The notes: generated from the sequence alone by a model not told the origin. A DNA stretch of 64,000 nucleotides from Niveispirillum sp048066115 (GCF_048066115.1 NZ_JBLTYX010000018.1:62001-126000); one strand, 5' to 3'. Numbered from the stretch's first letter, positions 51,410-59,792 are shown. Made by a program: numbers and translations.

Positions 51410-52330
51410 ATGACCGTCATCCGCGCCTATGCCGCTGCCAAGCTGAACCTCTATCTGCATGTGCTGGGCCGTCGCGAGGACGGATACCACCTGCTGGACA
51501 GTCTGGTGGCGTTCGCCAGCGCCCATGACCGGGTGGAGGTGGAAAGCACCCCCTATTTCAGCCTGCAGCTGCATGGACCCAATTCGCTGCCGCTGCTCAT
51601 GGAGGATACGGATAGCAATCTGGTGACCAAGGCGGTGAAACGGCTGGCCGACGCGCTGGGCCGCAAGCCGGAGGTCACGGTGAAGCTGACCAAGAACCTG
51701 CCGCTGGCATCGGGCATCGGCGGCGGATCGGCGGACGCCGCGGCGGCGCTGCGGGCGCTTTGCGCCCTGTGGGACGTGCCGTTGGACCATCCCGCAATGG
51801 TGGAACTGGCAGCCAGGCTGGGGGCTGACGTGCCGGTCTGCCTGGGCTCGCGCACATCCTATTTCGGCGGTACGGGCACGGAGCTGTCGCCGGCCCCGGA
51901 CCTGCCGGAGGATTGCTGGGTCGTGCTGGTCAATCCCGGCGTCTCCATGCCGACCCCGGCGGTGTTCGAGGCGCGGCAGGGCCCCTTCTCAAGCCCGGCG
52001 CGGTTCACCACATCCTTCACCGATGTGCGCGAACTGGCGACCCTGCTGAAGGACGGGCGGCGCAACGATCTGGCCGCGGCCGCGGAGCGGTTGAGCCCCG
52101 TTATCCCGCAGGTGCTGGCGGCATTGGATTCGACCACGGGCTGCCTGCTGTCCCGCATGTCGGGCAGCGGAGCCACCTGCTTCGGGCTCTATGTGGATTT
52201 CGACCATGCCGTGGCCGCGGCCGAGCTGATCGCCGGCATCCGTCCCGGCTGGTGGGTGCAGCCAGCGACCCTGCTGAATGATCTGTCGGGCCTGGAGGTG
52301 CTGGAAGGTACGCTCCTGGACTGGCCGTGA
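51410..52330 (+). CDS. ispE: 4-diphosphocytidyl-2-C-methyl-D-erythritol kinase
   Basis: GHMP-family kinase of 306 residues, fourth enzyme of the non-mevalonate isoprenoid pathway. Signatures: AAAKLNLYLHVLGRREDGYHLLDS at the start (substrate Lys11), the ATP loop PLASGIGGGSADAAAALRAL (about 98-117), GADVPVCLGSRTSYFGGTG and MSGSGATCFGLY. The ATG at 51410 starts the conserved sequence; the ribosome site is weak, and the upstream open frame overlaps the pepF promoter. The four-hairpin element copy B follows its stop. Confidence 0.94.
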   Translation: MTVIRAYAAAKLNLYLHVLGRREDGYHLLDSLVAFASAHDRVEVESTPYFSLQLHGPNSLPLLMEDTDSNLVTKAVKRLADALGRKPEVTVKLTKNLPLASGIGGGSADAAAALRALCALWDVPLDHPAMVELAARLGADVPVCLGSRTSYFGGTGTELSPAPDLPEDCWVVLVNPGVSMPTPAVFEARQGPFSSPARFTTSFTDVRELATLLKDGRRNDLAAAAERLSPVIPQVLAALDSTTGCLLSRMSGSGATCFGLYVDFDHAVAAAELIAGIRPGWWVQPATLLNDLSGLEVLEGTLLDWP

Positions 52331-52341
52331 GTCTTGTTTCG

Positions 52342-52434
52342 CCCTCAGGCGCCGGGCGCCGCCATCCGGCGGCTTGGCTCACGCGCCACGGGGGCGCGGG
52401 CTGCCAGTCGGCAGCCTGCAGGGGCCGAGCCCCT
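52342..52434 (+). repeat. Four-hairpin intergenic element, copy B
   Basis: Lies between ispE and moaB. Four consecutive stems: CGCCGG/CCGGCG, GCGCC-ACGGG-GGCGC, GGCTGCC-AGTC-GGCAGCC and CAGGGGC-CGA-GCCCCTG. Order, spacing and several linker words match copy A (30324-30422), while stem bases differ with pairing kept. It ends 28 bases before the moaB start, next to its ribosome site GAGGAG. Confidence 0.68.
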
Positions 52435-52462
52435 GCTGTCTTACCCGAGGAGTTGAGAAACC

Positions 52463-52993
52463 ATGTCCCGCATTGACGATTCCCGCCGATTTCTGCCGGT
52501 GAACATCGCCGTGCTGACCGTGTCGGACACGCGCGACCTGTCGGACGACAAGTCCGGCGACACGCTGGTGGAACGGCTGAAGAGCGACGGCCATTCCCTG
52601 GCCGGCCGCGCCATCGTGCGCGATGATGTCCGTGCCATCGTCGACCAGCTGCGCGTGTGGATAGACGACCCGGCCGTGGATGTCGTCATCTCCACCGGCG
52701 GCACCGGGCTGACCGGCCGCGACGTGACGCCGGAAGCGTTCGAGAGCCTGTTCGAAAAGACCATCTCCGGCTTCGGGGAGATGTTCCGCATGCTGTCCTA
52801 TCAGAAGATCGGCACCTCGGCGCTGCAATCCCGCGCTACGGGCGGGCTGGCCAAGGGCACCTACCTGTTCGCCCTGCCGGGCAGCCCCAGCGCCTGCCGC
52901 GACGGCTGGGACCTGATCCTGAAGTTCCAGCTGGATAACCGTCACCGCCCCTGCAACCTAGTCGAGCTGATGCCGCGGTTGCAGGAGAAGTGA
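52463..52993 (+). CDS. moaB: Molybdopterin adenylyltransferase-like protein MoaB
   Basis: Molybdenum-cofactor protein of 176 residues with the MogA/MoaB fold: VNIAVLTVSDTRDLSDDKSG (substrate loop), VVISTGGTGLTGRDVTPEAF (GGTG loop for molybdopterin) and FALPGSPSACRDGWDLIL. MoaB proteins adenylate molybdopterin before metal insertion, although the E. coli protein of this name is reported inactive, so activity is not assured. GAGGAG precedes the ATG. No other Mo-cofactor gene is in the window. It converges with a short unknown gene through a shared hairpin. Confidence 0.9.
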   Translation: MSRIDDSRRFLPVNIAVLTVSDTRDLSDDKSGDTLVERLKSDGHSLAGRAIVRDDVRAIVDQLRVWIDDPAVDVVISTGGTGLTGRDVTPEAFESLFEKTISGFGEMFRMLSYQKIGTSALQSRATGGLAKGTYLFALPGSPSACRDGWDLILKFQLDNRHRPCNLVELMPRLQEK

Positions 52994-53007
52994 GGCTTGT
53001 CGCCTGC

Positions 53008-53031
53008 GGGCCTCACGTGGTGCTGAGGCCC
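53008..53031. terminator. Shared hairpin between moaB and the convergent unknown gene
   Basis: Eight-bp perfect stem GGGCCTCA/TGAGGCCC with an eight-base loop. The stop codon of the leftward gene lies inside it. No T-run is present on either side, so termination efficiency is doubtful. Confidence 0.5.
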
Positions 53032-53387
53032 GACTCGGTCCAAGCCGGCGCGGTGAAATTCAGGCCGGTGGCGGCGGACAAGGCCCCCCACAGGCTGTTC
53101 ACTACCGAATTCCACAGCTGTTCCACCGTGACCAGGGCCAGGCCGACCAGCACGCGCACGAAATTCTGGGCGCTCTGCTTCAGCTGATCCAGGAAGAACT
53201 GTTGCAGCGAGGGGCGGATTTCCCCCGTGGCGATGCCGCCGGCGATGGTTTCCGCCTGCTGGGCCATGGCGGCCAGCTGGTCCTGGGAGAAGCCCTGTGC
53301 ATTCTCGATATTCTGGCCCAGGATGGCCGAGGCGGATGTCTTGATCTGGTCGATCAGGGCGGGGACGTTGATCGGGGTGATGGTCAT
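53013..53387 (-). CDS. Small hypothetical protein
   Basis: Protein of 124 residues that I do not recognise. The N-terminal half is helical and Gln/Ala-rich (QDQLAAMAQQAETIAGGIAT); the C-terminal half is hydrophobic (FVRVLVGLALVTVEQLWNSV) and could be an amphipathic or membrane-associated helix, followed by SLWGALSAATGLNFTAP. No signal peptide. GGAAAAG lies before the ATG. It follows the lipoprotein gene at 53403-53963 by 15 bases and is surely in one operon with it. Confidence 0.62.
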   Translation of the reverse strand: MTITPINVPALIDQIKTSASAILGQNIENAQGFSQDQLAAMAQQAETIAGGIATGEIRPSLQQFFLDQLKQSAQNFVRVLVGLALVTVEQLWNSVVNSLWGALSAATGLNFTAPAWTESGLSTT

Positions 53388-53402
53388 CGTTCTTTTCCTC
53401 CC

Positions 53403-53963
53403 TTACGACTGCGGCTGGGCCGGCTGCGGCACGCCGCGGGCCAGCGCGTTCTCATAGGTCAGCGCCTGCTGGATATCGATGCTGAACTGGCCCTGGAAGG
53501 CCTGGGCCTCGAGGCTGCTGATGCCGCCGGACTGGTCGGCCTGCTGCATGGTGGTGAACTGGGTGGCGATCTTGGTCAGGATGTCGCCCGTGGGGGCGGC
53601 CAGCGTTTGCAGCTTGGTCCAGTCCTTGACCTTCGATTCCAGGAATTTCGGCAGGGTCGTGGGGTCCGGCCGCGCTACGGCCAGGTTGGCCAGGGCGTTG
53701 GTCTGCCCGATCAACTGCGTATAGGTGGCCTGACGTTGCGGGAAGGTGGTCGCCGTGACGCCGCCCGCCACCTGGGCATAGAGCAGCATGGCCTGCTGGT
53801 TCAGGCTGGCCACGCCATTGGCGATGGAGGGGTCATAGGCCGGCGCCAGCTGTGCGGTGCAGCCGGCGAGCGCGCCGCCCAGGCAGAGCAGGGCCAGGAA
53901 CAGCCGCAGCCGGGCCAGGGATTGTGCCCAGGCGCTTGCCAAACGTTGGACGGGAACGATCAC
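53403..53963 (-). CDS. Hypothetical lipoprotein
   Basis: Predicted lipoprotein of 186 residues: N-terminal positively charged stretch, hydrophobic core and lipobox LAGC (LFLALLCLGGALAGC, Cys about 35). The mature part is helical and polar (YDPSIANGVASLNQQAMLLY, EAQAFQGQFSIDIQQALTYE) without recognisable domains. It probably sits on the inner or outer membrane facing the periplasm. It is first in a two-gene operon with the small protein at 53013. The start could be further downstream because the signal peptide is long; GAGAGG lies before 53963. Function unknown. Confidence 0.68.
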   Translation of the reverse strand: MIVPVQRLASAWAQSLARLRLFLALLCLGGALAGCTAQLAPAYDPSIANGVASLNQQAMLLYAQVAGGVTATTFPQRQATYTQLIGQTNALANLAVARPDPTTLPKFLESKVKDWTKLQTLAAPTGDILTKIATQFTTMQQADQSGGISSLEAQAFQGQFSIDIQQALTYENALARGVPQPAQPQS

Positions 53964-54253
53964 GGGCCTCTCCCCCTCTTTGACGACAGGTTTGAGGCGA
54001 TCCTATCAGGTATGATGACCAATGTACCATCCAAGATTTATTGATGAGGTTCGTATACATGCAAAAGTCGCAGCCTTGTACATGCCGTCACAGATCGGAT
54101 TCATCTAAAATTGCCGCCTGTCCGCCCGGCGGCATTGAAGGCGGACGGGAAAACGGGTAACGATTCCGCCGCTGCGAACGGCAGCGGGCGGAGCGGTGCC
54201 CGCCATCGCCGTCGCAACCGGATTTTCAAGGCTGGGCGCAGGAGAGAACTGGC
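53964..54253. promoter_or_regulatory. Divergent promoter region, lipoprotein and ParA-like genes
   Basis: 290 bases with no gene. The stretch 54000-54100 is AT-richer and contains several TGTAC/GTATAC words (near 54020, 54052 and 54077) that might be binding sites; this is only a visual impression. Confidence 0.35.
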
Positions 54254-55102
54254 ATGACGCGGACCTTCATCTCGATGGCGAAGACGGGTGGACAGGGCAA
54301 GACCCTGACGGCCCAGATGCTGGTGCTGCAGCACGAGCAGAAGGGCGTGCCGGTCAAGCTGGCGGCCGCGGACAGCGACAGCCTGAACCAGCGGTCCAAG
54401 TTCGGCCGCCTGTTCCGCAATGTGAAGGAGCTGGGCATCGGTGAGGACCTGACCAAGGTCAAAAGCTCCACCGACCCGAACCTGGCCATCAAGTACTGGG
54501 ACGAATTCGGCCGCACCGTGCTGGAAGGCGGCTATATCATCGATGTCGGCGCCAATGTCGCGGCCGAGCTGTTCGCCTGGGCCGAGGCGCGCAACGCCGG
54601 TTCCCTGCTGCGCCGCCGCAACTCGCCCCCCATCGATCTGGTGGTGACCACCAAGGCCGAAAGCCAGGCGATCGAGGATGCCCGCGGCCTGATTCAGTAC
54701 AGCTTCGACAAGAACGAATGGATGCCGATCGGCCGCCGCTATGTCGTGCTGAACGAGGTGTCGGGCGGCTTCGGGGCGTATGAGAACGACCCGAACTTCA
54801 AGCGCCTGAAGGCCTATCAGGGCATGGGCGTGCATATCGTCACCATGAAGCGCTGCGAAAGCGATATCTGGACCCTGCTGGAACGCGAGCTGATCTCCGT
54901 CCGCGAGGCGCTGAAGATGACCGAGGTCGATCTGGAGAAGCGCTTCGGCATTGATGTCTGGACCGGCCATGGTGGCCTGACCGACCTGAAGAGCTGGGCC
55001 GACGAGACGCTGACCTCGTTCGAGCGGGTGGGTCTGGTGCCGGTGCGCGACGGTGGTCACCATGATAGCGGCGTGGAGGCAGTCGGCGCCGGCTGTTCCT
55101 GA
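54254..55102 (+). CDS. ParA/MinD-like P-loop ATPase, orphan
   Basis: Protein of 282 residues with a deviant Walker A motif near the N-terminus (SMAKTGGQGKTLTAQML, of the KGGxGKT class) and a probable Walker B Asp in YIIDVGANVAAELFAW. The middle (DLVVTTKAESQAIEDARGLI) and the C-terminal helices are like those of SIMIBI ATPases, but no ParB gene or centromere-like repeat adjoins it, so chromosome or plasmid partition is unlikely. Such orphans may position membrane or envelope proteins or handle a plasmid remnant. It is followed by a hairpin and ftsE. Function unknown. Confidence 0.72.
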   Translation: MTRTFISMAKTGGQGKTLTAQMLVLQHEQKGVPVKLAAADSDSLNQRSKFGRLFRNVKELGIGEDLTKVKSSTDPNLAIKYWDEFGRTVLEGGYIIDVGANVAAELFAWAEARNAGSLLRRRNSPPIDLVVTTKAESQAIEDARGLIQYSFDKNEWMPIGRRYVVLNEVSGGFGAYENDPNFKRLKAYQGMGVHIVTMKRCESDIWTLLERELISVREALKMTEVDLEKRFGIDVWTGHGGLTDLKSWADETLTSFERVGLVPVRDGGHHDSGVEAVGAGCS

Positions 55103-55206
55103 AAGGAACCGGACCCGGCGCCAGAGCCTTCGCCGCCTCCGCCGATACCGGTGCCCCCACGGCACCCCTCGGGACGGCATAAGAAGAACCGCCGGAGATG
55201 ATGTCA

Positions 55207-55235
55207 GGCCCCGTTCCCGCAAGGGGAGCGGGGCC
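55207..55235 (+). terminator. GC hairpin between the ParA-like gene and ftsE
   Basis: Stem GGCCCCG...CGGGGCC with inner CCC/GGG pairs and a GCAA tetraloop, followed by GCTCTTTAA. It probably ends the ParA-like transcript; it lies 24 bases before the ftsE start. Confidence 0.6.
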
Positions 55236-55258
55236 GCTCTTTAAGGGAGGGCCGGGGT

Positions 55259-55957
55259 TTGGTCCGTTTCGAAAATGTCGGGCTGCGCTACGGCAACGGG
55301 CCGGAGGTGCTGCGCGACCTCAGTTTCGAACTCGCACCCGGTTCCTTCCAGTTCCTGACCGGCCCCACCGGGGCCGGCAAATCCAGCCTGTTGAAGCTGC
55401 TCTATCTCTCCGAACGGCCGTCCCGTGGCCTGATCACCCTGTTCGGCGAGCCCCTGTCCAAGGTGTCGCGCGACCGGCTGCATGAGTTGCGCCGGCGCAT
55501 CGGCGTGGTCTTCCAGGATTTCCGCCTGCTGGACCATATGAGTGCTTACGACAATGTCGCCCTGCCGCTGCGTATCGCCGGGCATGGGGAGAAGCACATC
55601 AAGGAGGCGGTGACCGAGCTGATGGAATGGGTGGGCCTGTCGGACAAGATGAATGCCCTGCCGGCCACCCTGTCGGGTGGTCAGAAGCAGTTGATCGCCA
55701 TCGCTCGCGCCGTCATCACCAGCCCGTCGCTGATCGTCGCCGACGAGCCGACGGGCAATATCGACCGCGACATGTCGATGAAGATCATGCGGCTGTTCAT
55801 CGAGCTGAACAAGCAGGGCACCACCGTCATCGTCGCCACCCACGACTGGCCCCTGATCGACAAGATTAAGCGTCCCATGCTGGAACTGTTCGAGGGCAAG
55901 CTGGCGGAGGCATCCTGGTGGCTGAAGCCGGGGGAGCGGCTGGACGAGCCGGTGTGA
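55259..55957 (+). CDS. ftsE: Cell-division ATP-binding protein FtsE
   Basis: ABC-type ATPase of 232 residues which with FtsX regulates peptidoglycan hydrolases at the septum. All ABC motifs are present: Walker A GPTGAGKSSLLKLL, Q-loop VFQDFRLL, signature LSGGQKQLIAIARA, Walker B LIVADEPTGN and switch His in VATHDW. The start is TTG: it gives the family-typical beginning MVRFENVGLRYGNG, GGGAGG lies just upstream and no ATG is near. The usual ftsX partner is absent; the next gene is on the other strand, and the stop codons abut in TGATCA. The C-terminal extension (SWWLKPGERLDEPV) is short. Confidence 0.9.
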   Translation: MVRFENVGLRYGNGPEVLRDLSFELAPGSFQFLTGPTGAGKSSLLKLLYLSERPSRGLITLFGEPLSKVSRDRLHELRRRIGVVFQDFRLLDHMSAYDNVALPLRIAGHGEKHIKEAVTELMEWVGLSDKMNALPATLSGGQKQLIAIARAVITSPSLIVADEPTGNIDRDMSMKIMRLFIELNKQGTTVIVATHDWPLIDKIKRPMLELFEGKLAEASWWLKPGERLDEPV

Positions 55958-56722
55958 TCACACCAGGCTGATCGCCGACAGCCCCCGCCCGTAATCCGGC
56001 TCCTGGTACAGACAGGCCCGGCGGTAGCTGAAGAACAGATCCTCGCGGGCCAGCGTGTCCAGCCCGGTGGTTTCCACCTGCACCAGCCCGGCATCGCGCA
56101 GGCGCCGCAGCACATAGCCACCGATATCGAACATCCAGTGATCGGCCCGCGCCGACGGGTGGAACAGCACGTCATGGCCCGCGTCCATGGACACGAACCG
56201 TTCGCGGAATTCCGGCCCGACCTCGTAACTCTCCTGGCCGATATGGGGGCCGATGCCGGCCAGGATGCGCGAACGTTCCGCCCCCAGCGCCAGCATGGCC
56301 GCCACCGTCGCCTCCAGCACGCCGGTGACCGCCCCCTTCCAGCCGGCATGGGCGGCACCGATGACACGCGCTACCGGATCCACGAACAGCACCGGCACGC
56401 AATCGGCCGTCAGGATGCCCAGCGCGATGCCCGGCCGGTCGGTGACCAGGGCGTCGGCCTTGGGTGCCCAGGCATGGGGAAAGGGCTCGGTGACCGTCAC
56501 CACATCGGCGCTGTGCACCTGATAGACGGTGGTCAGGGCGTCGGCCGGCACGCCCAGCAGTTCCATGGCGCGGGCGCGGTTGGCGGTGACATTGGCCGGA
56601 TCGTCGTTCGATCCATAGCCGCAATTCATCGCGGCCAGGATGCCGGTGGACACGCCGTCGGTGCGGGTGAAGAAGCCGTGGCGCAGGCCGGGAATGGCCG
56701 CCAGATGGTTGAGCGTGATCAA
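55958..56722 (-). CDS. pgeF: Purine nucleoside phosphorylase / multicopper-oxidase-like YfiH protein
   Basis: Protein of 254 residues in the YfiH/LACC1 family (PF02578). The signature His/Cys zinc site is seen in VYQVHSADVVTV, ILTADCVPVLFVDP and GAAHAGWKGAVTGVLEATV, and FFTRTDGVSTG at the start is usual. Family members phosphorolyse adenosine and inosine, and the E. coli homologue has been linked to editing in peptidoglycan synthesis; the older name polyphenol oxidase is doubtful. It is the last gene of a leftward operon lgt - methyltransferase - pgeF, with a four-base overlap at its start. Confidence 0.9.
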   Translation of the reverse strand: MITLNHLAAIPGLRHGFFTRTDGVSTGILAAMNCGYGSNDDPANVTANRARAMELLGVPADALTTVYQVHSADVVTVTEPFPHAWAPKADALVTDRPGIALGILTADCVPVLFVDPVARVIGAAHAGWKGAVTGVLEATVAAMLALGAERSRILAGIGPHIGQESYEVGPEFRERFVSMDAGHDVLFHPSARADHWMFDIGGYVLRRLRDAGLVQVETTGLDTLAREDLFFSYRRACLYQEPDYGRGLSAISLV

Positions 56723-57807
56723 GTGCTGCCTCCGAAACCGGCAGGCACGGGGGCCGCCGGATGGGTGATGGCGATGGCGCGGAACAGGCGGCCCATGCTG
56801 GCGGGGCTGGTCAACCGGGTCAAGGCCGCCTGGATTGCCACCTGCTGTGCCGGATTGGCGCGGGCGGACAGCGACGTGGCGCGGGCATCAATGCCCAGGG
56901 CGGTCAGCAGGGCGCCCTGTTCGACACTGGCATAGGGAACGGCGCCCGTCTGTTTCGCGGCCAGGGCCAGGGCGGTGAAATCCACATGTGCGGTCAGGTC
57001 GGCGGTGCCGGGACCGTCCAGCACGGAAACGGGCTTGTGGGCGCGCAGCGCCTGCAGCGTGTCGCCGATGGCCGGGCCGTCATAGCCGTAATCGATGATC
57101 AGGGCGGCGCCGGCATGGGAAGCCAGCCGCCGGCCGATCTCCCCCGCGATGGCGATGCCAGTGGGACAGGTCTCCGCCACGGCACCCGGCGGAATGCCGG
57201 GATCACGGTGCAGCGGGGTCAGCAGGGCACCACCGGGTGTGGGATCGAAGGTGAAGGCCAACTGGCCCTGGCCGTTCAGCCCCACCTTGCGCTCCGCCCA
57301 GCCGGCGGGGGTGCGGATGAACTGGCGGATGGGCAGGGCGTCGAAGAATTCGTTGGCGACCAGCAGCATTGGCCCGTCGGGCACATCGGTCAGGCTGTCA
57401 TGCCAGGTGGGGTCGAAGGCCGACAGGGCGGCCGCCTGACGTTCGCGCAGCGCCGGGCTGGTTTCCACCAGATGCAGGCGGATAGCGGCGTGGAAGCCCG
57501 GCACCCGTGCGGTGGCACGCAGCGCGTCGGCCATCAGTGTGCCGCGCCCCGGCCCCAGCTCCACCAGTTGCACCGTGTCCGGGCAGCCCTGGTTGATCCA
57601 GCAATCGGCCAGCCACACCCCCACCATCTCCCCGAACATCTGGGAAATCTCGGGCGCGGTGGTGAAGTCGCCCTTCGCCCCCAGCGGGTCGCGGGTGATG
57701 TAATAGCCATGTTGGGGATGGCCCAGCGCGTCGGCCATGAAGGCGGCGACGGAAATAGGCCCCGTCAGGGCGATGCGCCGGACCAGCAAATCGTGCAGCG
57801 CACTCAT
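56719..57807 (-). CDS. SAM-dependent methyltransferase of the NDUFAF7/MidA family
   Basis: Protein of 362 residues: class I methyltransferase fold with VQLVELGPGRGTLMADALRA (SAM loop), LHLVETSPALRERQ and the family motifs GYYITRDPLGAKGDFTTAPE and LLVANEFFDALPIRQFI. Mitochondrial NDUFAF7 methylates an Arg of complex I subunit NDUFS2, and the bacterial protein may do likewise on NuoD (inference). It overlaps both neighbours by four bases (lgt upstream, pgeF downstream), a conserved alphaproteobacterial order. Confidence 0.9.
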   Translation of the reverse strand: MSALHDLLVRRIALTGPISVAAFMADALGHPQHGYYITRDPLGAKGDFTTAPEISQMFGEMVGVWLADCWINQGCPDTVQLVELGPGRGTLMADALRATARVPGFHAAIRLHLVETSPALRERQAAALSAFDPTWHDSLTDVPDGPMLLVANEFFDALPIRQFIRTPAGWAERKVGLNGQGQLAFTFDPTPGGALLTPLHRDPGIPPGAVAETCPTGIAIAGEIGRRLASHAGAALIIDYGYDGPAIGDTLQALRAHKPVSVLDGPGTADLTAHVDFTALALAAKQTGAVPYASVEQGALLTALGIDARATSLSARANPAQQVAIQAALTRLTSPASMGRLFRAIAITHPAAPVPAGFGGST

Positions 57808-58631
57808 TTCGGCGTTTCGGCCGGGGCCGGCACCGGCTTGCCCCAGGGGCTGCGCAGCACGATCACCACACCGGCGATCAGCATGGGAATGGACAGAAGC
57901 TGCCCCATGGTGGTGCCGAAGGCCAGGAAGCCCAACTGCGCATCCGGCTGGCGGAAGAATTCCCCGACCAGACGGGCCAGGGCATAGCCGATCAGGAAGA
58001 TACCCGACAGGGTGCCCGTGCGGGCCCGGATGGCGGGGTTGCGGGCCAGCAGGAAGATGGCGATGAACAGCAGCACGCCCTCCAGCCCGGCCTGGTACAG
58101 CTGGCTGGGATGGCGGGGTATCTGGGCATTATCGGTGGGGAAGATCATGGCCCAGGGCACGTCGCTGGGCCGGCCCCACAGTTCGGCATTCACGAAATTG
58201 GCCAGCCGCCCCAGCAGCAGGCCCACAGGCGCCGCACAAGCCACCAGATCGCCCAGCGCGAAGGGGGAGAAGCCGCGGCGCAGGGAAAAGATGATGATGG
58301 CCACGATCACGCCGGTCAGCCCGCCATGGAACGACATGCCCCCGTGCCAGACGCGGAACACCTCCAGCGGGTCGTCGATATAGCGGCCCAGATCGTAGAA
58401 CAGGATGGAGAACAGCCGCCCGCCGATCAGGATGCCGCCCGCCGCCCAGACCACGAAATCGCCCAGGTCGTCCACCGTCGGCCGCAAGCCGCTGCTGCGA
58501 GCCAGCCGGCTGCAATACCACAGCGCGAAGGCGATGCCGGCGGCATAGGCCAGCCCGTACCATTTGATGGAAATGGGGCCGAGTGCCAGGGCCACGGGGT
58601 CCAGGTCGGGGAAGGGGATGGCGAAGATCAT
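57804..58631 (-). CDS. lgt: Phosphatidylglycerol-prolipoprotein diacylglyceryl transferase
   Basis: Inner-membrane enzyme of 275 residues that moves diacylglycerol onto the lipobox Cys of prolipoproteins, needed for the many lipoproteins encoded here. Seven membrane helices are visible. Signatures: WYGLAYAAGIAFALWY, GGILIGGRLFSILFYD, WHGGMSFHGGLTG (catalytic His), GRLANFVNAELWGRPSD (Lgt signature with Arg-x2-Asn-Phe-x-Asn) and HPSQLYQAGLEG. ATG at 58631 is assumed; a GTG five codons upstream with GGAGGG before it is a fair alternative. It starts the lgt-methyltransferase-pgeF operon. Confidence 0.95.
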   Translation of the reverse strand: MIFAIPFPDLDPVALALGPISIKWYGLAYAAGIAFALWYCSRLARSSGLRPTVDDLGDFVVWAAGGILIGGRLFSILFYDLGRYIDDPLEVFRVWHGGMSFHGGLTGVIVAIIIFSLRRGFSPFALGDLVACAAPVGLLLGRLANFVNAELWGRPSDVPWAMIFPTDNAQIPRHPSQLYQAGLEGVLLFIAIFLLARNPAIRARTGTLSGIFLIGYALARLVGEFFRQPDAQLGFLAFGTTMGQLLSIPMLIAGVVIVLRSPWGKPVPAPAETPK

Positions 58632-58813
58632 GCGATATCCCGTCACGTTCCCTCCCCGGCGGGAAGGGTGTCGCCTATATATCGGGTCGGGGACAGGCAC
58701 GGCAAGGTACGGTGGCGGGGTTGGGTTTGCGGTGACCAGATACCCGCCCAACGCCATGGACAGGCCCATGCCCGATCCCCATAATGCGGCGCTTTTTGTG
58801 AGGGGGACCCGCC

Positions 58814-59074
58814 ATGCAGGTGGAAAACAAGCTGTTCGATGACCTGGCCCGTGTCGCCAGCGGTGCCATGGGTGCCATCTCCGGCATCCGGGGCGAGGTC
58901 GAAGGCCAGATTCGCCAGCAGTTCGAGCGTATCCTGGCCCAGATGGACCTGGTGAGCCGGGAAGAGTTCGAAGCGGTGAAGGCTGTGGCGGCCGAGGCGC
59001 GGTCCCGGCAGGAGGCGCTGGAGGAGAAGCTGGCGGCCCTGGAAGCCAAGCTTTCCAATGAGTCGCAGGGCTGA
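58814..59074 (+). CDS. ubiK: Ubiquinone biosynthesis accessory factor UbiK
   Basis: Protein of 86 residues of the YqiC/BMFP family: an amphipathic N-terminal helix (NKLFDDLARVASGAMGAISG) that binds membranes and a C-terminal trimeric coiled coil (LVSREEFEAVKAVAAEARSR, then LEEKLAALEAKL). UbiK assists the Ubi complex in aerobic ubiquinone synthesis. GAGGGGG precedes the ATG. Genes for other Ubi proteins are not nearby. A gap of 214 bases without a gene follows, holding the hairpin-like GCCACAA...TTGTGGC near 59200-59232. Confidence 0.88.
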   Translation: MQVENKLFDDLARVASGAMGAISGIRGEVEGQIRQQFERILAQMDLVSREEFEAVKAVAAEARSRQEALEEKLAALEAKLSNESQG

Positions 59075-59288
59075 CGCCCCACCGGCGACGCTTCATATCC
59101 ATGTGACAGGTTTTTTCACGAAACGGCAAGGAACCGGAATCCGGTTGCGCCTGCGAAATGGCGCTGGCACCGTATTCCTGGTGGTTCCATAGCCGGTAGG
59201 GCCACAATATCTGGGTACCCTGATTTGTGGCCCACCGCCGCGCCCTGGGGACGGGTGCTGGCAGGTTTCTGGGAGTTAGGGGGACGGC

Positions 59289-59792
59289 ATGACCGCGTTG
59301 AATATCGAGACCCAAGCGTCGACCCACAATCCGCTGGACATGCTGGAAGAGATGGTCGTCGCCAATGAATGGGCTTTCGACCGCGTCTCCGAGGAGGAGA
59401 TGGTGGTGGAGATCGGCGGCCGCTGGTGCGAATACCGCCTGTTCTTCATGTGGCAGTCAGACGTGTCCGCGATGCAGTTCTCCTGCCAGTTCGACATGAA
59501 GGTGCCGGGCGGGCGCAAGGCCGCCGTGTCGGAACTGCTGGCGGAGATCAATCCCAAGATGTGGCTGGGCCATTTCGATGTCTGCCACGACCAGCACACG
59601 CCGATGTTCCGCCAGACCACTTTGCTGCGCGGCGCGCGCGGCGCCAGTGCCGAACAGCTTGAAGACCTGATGGACATCGCGCTGGCGGAATGCGAGCGTT
59701 TCTATCCGGCCTTCCAGTTCGTCATCTGGGGCGGCAAGACGGCCAGCGAGGCCGTGTCCGCCGCCATCCTGGATACGGTGGGCGAGGCCTGA
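59289..59792 (+). CDS. YbjN-domain protein
   Basis: Cytoplasmic protein of 167 residues with the YbjN fold (PF10722), related to type III secretion chaperones in shape: MLEEMVVANEWAFDRVSEEE, VVEIGGRWCEYRLFFMWQSD, FSCQFDMKVP and NPKMWLGHFDVCHDQHTPMF. In E. coli YbjN is linked to stress and motility; in alphaproteobacteria it almost always precedes proC, as here (74 bases). GGGAGTTAGGGGG precedes the ATG. Molecular function unknown. Confidence 0.87.
   Translation: MTALNIETQASTHNPLDMLEEMVVANEWAFDRVSEEEMVVEIGGRWCEYRLFFMWQSDVSAMQFSCQFDMKVPGGRKAAVSELLAEINPKMWLGHFDVCHDQHTPMFRQTTLLRGARGASAEQLEDLMDIALAECERFYPAFQFVIWGGKTASEAVSAAILDTVGEA

Noticed and set aside
52342..52434. Molybdenum-cofactor riboswitch for moaB
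   Set aside because: A related element lies before an unrelated His-rich gene, and the four short stems do not resemble the Moco riboswitch architecture.
54254..55102. Chromosome or plasmid partition locus (parA)
   Set aside because: No parB, no parS-like repeats and no origin features are nearby.
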